Source: an uncultured Opitutaceae bacterium (GTDB lineage: Bacteria > Verrucomicrobiota > Verrucomicrobiae > Opitutales > Opitutaceae). Taken from it: 5,884 nt of DNA. Under the pieces are notes generated by a model that saw only the letters and a list, made by a program, of their open reading frames with translations, had not been told where the DNA came from and did no database searches. The stretch covers positions 1 to 5,884 of the forward strand of contig CAMLSH010000260.1 of the NCBI GenBank assembly GCA_946482625.1, read 5' to 3'. Made by a program: the position numbers and the translations under genes. Positions 1 through 4,766 of this stretch are shown one piece after another; the stretch's first letter is position 1; every line of letters starts with the position of its first letter.

Positions 1-1436
1 GCGCCGGTGTTTTCGAAGCAGTTGATCATCTCGATCGAGCTCACGTGGCTGATCACGGAGGGCTTGGTCACGCCTTCGAAGCGGCAGTTGATGAGTTTGA
101 TGCTGCCGATGGGCATGCGGGCGTAACCGCGCAGGAAAAGCGCGTGCGGGGCTTTCCCGGCGGTTAGGTTTTCGACGACGACGTTGCGCAGGATCGGGTC
201 GAATTTGCCGGTGTCGCCTTCCTCGTAGAAGAAGTCGGCGAGGATCACGGCCTGCTTCACCTGGCCGACCTTCACGTTGCGCACGTACACGTTTTCGATG
301 ACGCCGCCGCGGTGGGAGTTGGTCTTGAATCGCAGCGCGCGGTCGAGCTCGGGGCTGCTCATTTCGCAGTTTTCGACGAAGACGTTGCGCGCGCCGCCGG
401 AGATCTCGCTGCCGATCACGACGCCGCCGTGGCCTTCGACCATTTTGCAGTTACGGATGATGATATTTTCCGAGGGAATGTTGAGGCGGCGGCCGTCGGT
501 GTTGCGGCCCGATTTGATGGCGATGCAGTCGTCGCCGGTGTCGAAGATCGTGTCCTCGATGAGCACGTCCTTCGACGACTCGGGGTTGCAGCCGTCGTTG
601 TTGGGGCCGTGGGTTTTGATCTTCACGCCGCGCACGGTGACGTTGGTGCAGAGCACGGGGTGGATTTCCCACATAGGCGAGTTGAGGATGGTGACGCCTT
701 CGATGAGCACGTTTTTCGAGCGATAGGGCTGGATGAACATCGGGCGCAGATACGAGCCGTCGGCGAAAATGCGCTGCTCAACCGGCACGCCGGCGTTGCA
801 GGCGTCCTCGAGTTTTCTACGGGCGTCGTGCTGGCGCGGCATGCCGGGTTTCCAGCCGTCTTCCTCCGCGCCTTTCCAGGGCCACCAGTTTTCCGTCGTG
901 GCGCGACCGTCGAGTATGCCTTTGCCGGTGACGGCGATATTTTCCTGCTCGAAGGCGTAGATGAACGGTGAATACCCCATGCACTCCATGCCCTCCCAGC
1001 GGGTGAACACGGCGGGCAGGTAGTCCTTCGGGTTGGTGGAAAACGCAAGCGTCGCGCCTTCTGAGACGTGGAGGTTGACGTTGCTCTTGAGGTGGATCGC
1101 GCCGGTCGCGAACACGCCTGCCGGGATCACCACGCGCCCACCACCCGCGGCGTGCGCGGCGTCGACGGCTTTGCGGATGGCGGCGGTCGCGAGGGTTTTC
1201 CCGTCGGCCACGGCGCCAAACTCAGCCGCTGTAATAACGAAATCGCGAGCGGGGAAAACGGGCGCCTGGATGCGCGCGAGGATCGTGTCGGCCTCGGCCC
1301 AGATCGCCGCCGTCTCGCTGGAGGCGGGTGGGGGAGTTTTCGAGGCGGTGGCTTCCGTTGCCGTCAGTCCGCACAGGAGGAAGGCGAACGCGGTGGAGCA
1401 GGCGGCGAATAAAGGGAGTCGGGCGTGAAATCGCAT
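1..1436 (-). CDS. Secreted glycoside hydrolase family 28 (polygalacturonase-type pectinase), C-terminus off the left edge
   Basis: GH28 enzymes hydrolyse alpha-1,4 galacturonosyl links of pectin on a right-handed parallel beta-helix. Reading the minus strand from the ATG at 1436-1434 gives 478 uninterrupted codons to the window edge. Residues 1 to about 29-31 look like a Sec signal peptide (basic start, hydrophobic stretch LFAACSTAFAFLLCGL, small residues after it), so periplasmic or extracellular action is expected. F73-G74-A75 followed by a DGK opens the catalytic domain. The family's catalytic signatures are all present: N279-N280-D281, G301-D302-D303, G335-H336-G337 and R369-F370-K371. 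Spacing D281/D302/D303 and H336 to R369 agrees with family members; the GDD-GHG interval is longer than in fungal endo-enzymes. The tryptophan-rich WWPWKG segment and following insert resemble bacterial exo-type members (PehX-like), but endo versus exo action cannot be settled. No Shine-Dalgarno sequence precedes the start. Little of the C-terminus is probably missing. Confidence 0.93.
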   Translation of the reverse strand, partial: MRFHARLPLFAACSTAFAFLLCGLTATEATASKTPPPASSETAAIWAEADTILARIQAPVFPARDFVITAAEFGAVADGKTLATAAIRKAVDAAHAAGGGRVVIPAGVFATGAIHLKSNVNLHVSEGATLAFSTNPKDYLPAVFTRWEGMECMGYSPFIYAFEQENIAVTGKGILDGRATTENWWPWKGAEEDGWKPGMPRQHDARRKLEDACNAGVPVEQRIFADGSYLRPMFIQPYRSKNVLIEGVTILNSPMWEIHPVLCTNVTVRGVKIKTHGPNNDGCNPESSKDVLIEDTIFDTGDDCIAIKSGRNTDGRRLNIPSENIIIRNCKMVEGHGGVVIGSEISGGARNVFVENCEMSSPELDRALRFKTNSHRGGVIENVYVRNVKVGQVKQAVILADFFYEEGDTGKFDPILRNVVVENLTAGKAPHALFLRGYARMPIGSIKLINCRFEGVTKPSVISHVSSIEMINCFENTG

Positions 1437-1655
1437 GGAGAGGATGGGAACGAGATCGGGTTGGGTGTGGGTAGGGTTGTGTGAACCGGACGCACGCACC
1501 GGGTTGGAAAATGCTGCATAAACCGGGGCTGCGAACGCATGTGCGTACACGTGAACGCGCACGGGTTTCAACGCCGATCTCCTCGCACCGTCCGCTGGAT
1601 GCTGGCACGTGCTTTCAGCGAACCGCAACGACACGGCAATTGCTGCCACGTAGGG

Positions 1656-1672
1656 GCTGACCCCCAGTCGGC
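1656..1672. repeat. Small GC-rich hairpin, possible dispersed intergenic repeat
   Basis: GCTGAC at 1656-1661 can pair with GTCGGC at 1667-1672 (six pairs, one of them G-T) around a CCCCA loop. An alternative fold pairs GGGG 1653-1656 with CCCC 1661-1664. There is no T-run directly after it and no gene ends upstream on the plus strand, so it is not a good intrinsic terminator. It sits just upstream of the putative -35 element of the flagellar operon. It could be a repeat-family copy or a regulatory stem; which of these cannot be decided from one copy. Confidence 0.35.
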
Positions 1673-1677
1673 AAAAC

Positions 1678-1705
1678 TTGCCCGTTTTTTCAGTTCAGGT
1701 ATAAA
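1678..1705 (+). promoter_or_regulatory. Putative sigma-70-type promoter of the flgFGAHI operon
   Basis: TTGCCC at 1678-1683 (4 of 6 matches to TTGACA) and TATAAA at 1700-1705 (5 of 6 to TATAAT) are separated by 16 bp. They lie in an AT-rich pocket (T-run at 1685-1690, then the TATAAAT box) that stands out from the GC-rich surroundings. Transcription would begin near 1712, giving a leader of about 50 nt before the preferred flgF start. Flagellar rod genes in other bacteria often use sigma-54 or sigma-28 instead, and the match is by eye only. Confidence 0.45.
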
Positions 1706-1749
1706 TCCATTGATCACCAGCAACTAATGAAGCTGGCATCGGCATTGCT

Positions 1750-1758
1750 AGGGAAGAG
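1750..1758 (+). promoter_or_regulatory. Ribosome binding site deciding the flgF start
   Basis: AGGGAAGAG ends 7 nt before the ATG at 1766 and resembles a Shine-Dalgarno sequence. The upstream in-frame ATG at 1727 has no purine-rich tract at the right distance. Starting there would also add 13 residues before the conserved rod-protein N-terminus. This site is therefore the main reason for preferring 1766. Confidence 0.65.
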
Positions 1759-1765
1759 ACCCCAG

Positions 1766-2518
1766 ATGAACATCGGCCTCTACCAAAGTGCAGCGTCTCT
1801 CTCCGCTCTTGAGCGTTGGCAGGAAGTGACCGCGCAGAACGTGACCTCCAGCCAGGTTACGGGCTATCGCAAGCGCACCGCCGAGTTTTCCGGCGTCGAG
1901 ATGGGCGCGCTTGAGGCCGACCCGGCTAAAAACAAAATCGGCAACGGCGACTCCCCGCCGTCGATTTTTCCGCGCGCCGAATTCGGCGTCAGTTTCCAAG
2001 CCGGCGAAAATTTCCCCACCCAGCGGCCGCTAGACTTCGCGATTGAGGGCGACGGTTTCTTCGAGTTGAAGCGCCCCGACGGCAGCCTCACCTACACGCG
2101 CGCGGGCACCTTCCACATCAGTCCGGAACGTAAGCTCGTCTCTCACGAGGGCTACGAGCTTCTCAACAAAGACGGCAATCCCGTGCAGCTGATCCCCGGC
2201 GCCGGCGAACTCACCGTCGTCGAAGACGGCCTCCTCGTCCAAGGCACCACGCAGCTCGGCCGCATCGGTCTGAAAAACTTCGCTCAAGTCGGCGATCTCA
2301 AGCCGGTGGCCGCCGGCCTGTTTGAAGCCAAAGAAGGCGCCGAGCCGATCGACGCCGAAAACTTTCTCGTCCTCCAAGGCCATCTCGAAGGCAGCAACGT
2401 TTCCCCGATGCAGGAGATGATCTCCATGGTGCAGATCGCCCGTGCCTACGAGGCCAACCAAAAAGTCATGACCGCGCAGGACCAGATCCGCGGCCGCGCC
2501 ATCGAAACCCTCGGCTAA
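1766..2518 (+). CDS. flgF: FlgF, flagellar basal-body proximal rod protein
   Basis: FlgF is a structural subunit of the proximal rod, which crosses the periplasm inside the P-ring; it is exported by the flagellar type III apparatus, in keeping with the absence of a signal peptide. The 250-residue product is close to the usual length (about 250). The N-terminal amphipathic helix starts MNIGLYQSAASLSALERW. It leads to A23-Q24-N25 and T32-G33-Y34, a degenerate form of the ANNLANVNTxGF rod signature. The middle carries the hook/rod core motif LDFAIEGDGFFEL followed by a YTRAGTF segment. The C-terminal helix (GSNVSPMQEMISMVQIARAYE) is typical of axial proteins. I chose the ATG at 1766 over 1727 because of the ribosome binding site and the conserved N-terminus. 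It is first in the operon, 64 nt before flgG, and that position supports FlgF over other rod or hook paralogues. Confidence 0.88.
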   Translation: MNIGLYQSAASLSALERWQEVTAQNVTSSQVTGYRKRTAEFSGVEMGALEADPAKNKIGNGDSPPSIFPRAEFGVSFQAGENFPTQRPLDFAIEGDGFFELKRPDGSLTYTRAGTFHISPERKLVSHEGYELLNKDGNPVQLIPGAGELTVVEDGLLVQGTTQLGRIGLKNFAQVGDLKPVAAGLFEAKEGAEPIDAENFLVLQGHLEGSNVSPMQEMISMVQIARAYEANQKVMTAQDQIRGRAIETLG

Positions 2519-2582
2519 ACCCGCGCCCGCCACCGCCGTATCGGATCGCCCCTCACTCTCAGCAACTCCACCGCCCGCCGTC

Positions 2583-3365
2583 ATGAATCTCTCCCTCTAC
2601 TCCGCCGCCACCGGCATGGAAGCCCAGCAGCAAAATTTGAATACGATCGCGAACAACCTCGCGAACGTGAACACCGCCGGCTTCAAGCGCAGCAAGATCG
2701 AGTTTCAAGATCTCCTCTACCAGAAGCCCCGTGCCTCCGGCGCCGAAGCGGGCGGCGGCAACATGGTGCCCACCGGCATCGAGATCGGCAACGGCTCGCG
2801 CGTCGCCGCCACCTCCAAGGTTTTCACGCAGGGCCAGCTCACCCAGAGCGGCGAAAAATTCGACATCGCCATCCAGGGCGAGGGGTTCTTCGAAATCCAA
2901 AAATCCGACGGCACGCTCGCTTACACCCGCGACGGCTCCTTCAAACTTTCTCCCACCGGTCAGGTGACCACCAGCGACGGTCTGCCGGTGTTGAGCGGAT
3001 TCCAGCCAGTCCCCGCCGGCACCACCTCGGTCACTGTGACCGACAACGGCGACGTCACCTACGACGGCCCCGCCGGCGCCCAGACCTTCCGTCTTTCGCT
3101 GACCCGCTTCGCCAACCCGGCCGGCCTGCGCAGCCTCGGCGGCAATCTCTACGACGAAACTCCCGCCAGCGGCACGCCCGAAGCCGGCGCTCCCGGCGAA
3201 CAGGGTTTCGGCACCACGCGCCAGGGCTACATCGAGACCTCCAACGTCAACATCGTGGAGGAAATGGTGAACCTCATCGTCGCCCAGCGCGCCTACGAAA
3301 TTAACAGCAAGTCCATCCAGACCTCGGACGAGATGCTCCAGAATCTCGCCCAGCTCAAACGCTGA
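2583..3365 (+). CDS. flgG: FlgG, flagellar basal-body distal rod protein
   Basis: FlgG builds the distal rod that passes through the P- and L-rings and connects to the hook. The product is 260 residues, the usual FlgG length. The N-terminus has the full rod signature, with ANNLANVN at residues 23-30 and GFKR at 33-36. Next comes the FlgG-specific stretch at about 46-73, from the FQDLLYQ end through PTGIEIGNGSR, which distinguishes distal rod from hook protein. The core motif FDIAIQGEGFFEI lies at 93-105, with YTRDGSFKLSPTGQ after it. The C-terminal helix has QGYIETSNVNIVEEMVNLI (214-232) and QRAYEINSKSIQTSDEMLQ. There is no signal peptide, as expected for type III export. No Shine-Dalgarno sequence is visible before the ATG. 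The stop codon lies 8 nt before flgA in a small near-duplication. Confidence 0.97.
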   Translation: MNLSLYSAATGMEAQQQNLNTIANNLANVNTAGFKRSKIEFQDLLYQKPRASGAEAGGGNMVPTGIEIGNGSRVAATSKVFTQGQLTQSGEKFDIAIQGEGFFEIQKSDGTLAYTRDGSFKLSPTGQVTTSDGLPVLSGFQPVPAGTTSVTVTDNGDVTYDGPAGAQTFRLSLTRFANPAGLRSLGGNLYDETPASGTPEAGAPGEQGFGTTRQGYIETSNVNIVEEMVNLIVAQRAYEINSKSIQTSDEMLQNLAQLKR

Positions 3366-3377
3366 TCACGCTGATGA
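3360..3377 (+). repeat. 9-nt near-perfect tandem duplication at the flgG/flgA junction
   Basis: CGCTGATCA (3360-3368) is followed directly by CGCTGATGA (3369-3377), identical at 8 of 9 positions. The first copy holds the flgG stop (TGA 3363-3365) and the second holds the flgA start (ATG 3374-3376). The second copy alone would form a TGATG stop-start overlap in the same frames. Confidence 0.6.
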
Positions 3378-4108
3378 ACTCCCGCCCTCTCGCCCCGTTT
3401 CTCGTCTCACTCCTGCTCGGCCTCCTCACGGCCGGTGCGCTTCCCGCCGTCCGTGCCCAGAGTTCCACTACACCGGAGCTCTCCACGGCCGATCTGCGCA
3501 ACGCGCTCCTCTCCGACGTCGCCGGCCAGCTCGCCGCGCACTTCCGCACCGAGGGCGATCTTCAGCTCGAACTGCTCCGCCCGATCGCGCTGCCGGCTTC
3601 GGCCGCCGCACCGCTCCCGGTCGAGATCGTCGAGTTTCCCGTCTCGCTCGTTTCTTCGATGATCCTGCGCGTACGCGTCGGCCTGGAGACACCGGTCGAG
3701 CATACGCTCGTCGTTCGCGCCCAGCTCGTCCGCGAGGTCTGGGCTACCCGCACGCCCACCGCGCGCGATGAAGCGTTCGATGCCACCCAGCTCGACACCC
3801 GCCGCGTCGACGTGCTGCGCGAGCGCGAGGCGATTCCCGCCGCCGAGCTTTGCCAGGACCATATTTTCAACCGCCCCGTGCCCGCCAACCGGATACTCAC
3901 CTGGCGCGAAGTTTCCCGCCGCGCGCTGGTCCGCCGCGGTCAGGTCATCGAAGTCGCCGCCGTCGATGGCGCGCTCTCCATCACGATGAAGGCGCTTGCC
4001 ATGGAAAACGGCGCCGCCGGCGAGACCGTGCGAGTTCGCAACCTCGATTCCAAAAAAGAATTCAACGCCCTCGTCGTCGCCGATTCACGCGTCCAGGTCC
4101 GCTTCTAA
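3374..4108 (+). CDS. flgA: FlgA, flagellar P-ring assembly chaperone (SAF domain)
   Basis: FlgA is a periplasmic chaperone that helps FlgI polymerise into the P-ring. The 244-residue product starts with a Sec signal peptide: hydrophobic FLVSLLLGLLTAGALPAV and a probable signal peptidase I site after VRA at 26-28. The SAF-like part runs from about V122 to 185, including RPVPANRILTW (from R167), where the family has its paired charged and proline positions. The C-terminal beta domain ends with the family pattern NGAAGETVRVRNLDSKK (from N212) and a final VQVRF. Residues 30-115 match the poorly conserved N-terminal region and would not identify the protein alone. The start is the first in-frame ATG, 8 nt after flgG, without a visible Shine-Dalgarno sequence. 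Its place between the rod and ring genes supports the assignment. Confidence 0.93.
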   Translation: MNSRPLAPFLVSLLLGLLTAGALPAVRAQSSTTPELSTADLRNALLSDVAGQLAAHFRTEGDLQLELLRPIALPASAAAPLPVEIVEFPVSLVSSMILRVRVGLETPVEHTLVVRAQLVREVWATRTPTARDEAFDATQLDTRRVDVLREREAIPAAELCQDHIFNRPVPANRILTWREVSRRALVRRGQVIEVAAVDGALSITMKALAMENGAAGETVRVRNLDSKKEFNALVVADSRVQVRF

Positions 4109-4117
4109 AAATTCGCC

Positions 4118-4744
4118 ATGCCTCTCCGCCGCTCACTTTCCCCCCGTCTTCTGCTCTCCGCCCTGTGCGTTTTGCCCGCGCTTTCGCGGGCCGACTCGCT
4201 GTGGACCTCTCCGACGTCCAACGAGCGTTCGATGTTTGCCGACCGCAAGGCCGCGCGCGTGGGCGATATCGTCACCATCGTGGTTTCAGAAACCGCCGCG
4301 ACCCAATCGTCGCAGAGCAAGAAGACCAACAAAGACGGCAGCCTCGACGCCGGCGTCTCTTCCTTCCTTTTCCCCGGCAGCCGCCTCGGCACGCACAATG
4401 GTGCGCTTCCCTCCACCAGCCTCTCCGCCGGCAGCTCGTTCTCGGGTGGCGGTCAGGTCGCCAATTCACAAAGCCTCTCGGCGCGAGCCGCGGTGCTCGT
4501 CGCCGATGTGCTCCCCAACGGCAACCTCGCCATCGAAGGCGTGCGCGTCGTGACCTTCTCCGGCGAGACGCAGTACATCGTCATCCACGGCATCATCCGG
4601 CCCGACGATATCACCAGCGCGAATACGATCGCCTCCACCAACATCGCCGATGTCCGCATCGAGTTCATCAGCGAAGGCAGCCTCACCGACGCCCAGAAAA
4701 AGAGCTGGCTCCTCAAGCTCGCCGACAAGCTCCGCCCCTTTTAA
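4118..4744 (+). CDS. flgH: FlgH, flagellar L-ring protein, apparently without a lipobox
   Basis: FlgH forms the L-ring, the outer-membrane bushing around the distal rod. The 208-residue precursor has a hydrophobic leader at 10-22 and a likely signal peptidase I site after S23-R24-A25, so the mature protein would start DSLW. Family motifs follow: the SLW start, M39-F40-A41-D42-R43, and VGDIVTIVVSE (48-58). The C-terminal pattern is GETQYIVIHGIIRPDDI, then NTIASTNIADVRIEF and a closing KKSWLLKLADKLRPF. The only cysteine is C17, preceded by S14-A15-L16. This is not a lipobox, because the residue before cysteine should be small, whereas enterobacterial FlgH is a lipoprotein. The precursor is somewhat shorter than that of E. 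coli (232 residues). Gaps are 9 nt after flgA and 22 nt before flgI, with no clear Shine-Dalgarno sequence. Confidence 0.96.
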   Translation: MPLRRSLSPRLLLSALCVLPALSRADSLWTSPTSNERSMFADRKAARVGDIVTIVVSETAATQSSQSKKTNKDGSLDAGVSSFLFPGSRLGTHNGALPSTSLSAGSSFSGGGQVANSQSLSARAAVLVADVLPNGNLAIEGVRVVTFSGETQYIVIHGIIRPDDITSANTIASTNIADVRIEFISEGSLTDAQKKSWLLKLADKLRPF

Positions 4745-4766
4745 CCCGCCCGTGCTTCGCCCCGCC

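Larger units (their letters stand above)
1437..1765. other. Divergent intergenic region between the pectinase gene and the flagellar operon
   Basis: This 329-base stretch separates two genes transcribed outward, so it should hold both promoters. On the plus strand it contains a sigma-70-like promoter near 1678-1705 and a ribosome binding site near 1750-1758. It also holds a GC-rich hairpin at 1656-1672, CACGTG hexamers at 1548-1553 and 1606-1611, a short odd palindrome ATGCTGCAT at 1511-1519, and two imperfect sigma-54-like sequences near 1603 and 1629. I could not find a convincing promoter for the minus-strand pectinase gene. An open frame at 1539-1727 would encode 62 residues, but it has no recognisable motif or ribosome binding site and overlaps the promoter elements, so I do not call it a gene. 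Confidence 0.8.

Noticed and set aside
312..971. 219-codon plus-strand frame within the pectinase gene
   Set aside because: It is antisense to the GH28 gene, whose catalytic motifs are intact on the minus strand. The composition (V, A, D, H rich) is that of a shadow frame.
1539..1727. 62-codon plus-strand frame in the intergenic region
   Set aside because: It has no ribosome binding site, domain or signal peptide, and runs through the hairpin and the putative promoter. Probably non-coding, although a small unknown gene cannot be fully excluded.
1727..1765. Upstream ATG as the start of flgF, adding 13 residues
   Set aside because: No ribosome binding site precedes it, and the extra residues lie before the conserved rod-protein N-terminus. 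The ATG at 1766 has a good site 7 nt upstream.
2519..2582. Possible terminator or promoter in the 64-nt flgF-flgG gap
   Set aside because: No stable stem with a T-run and no AT-rich -10-like box is visible. The gap is pyrimidine-rich and probably only spacer.
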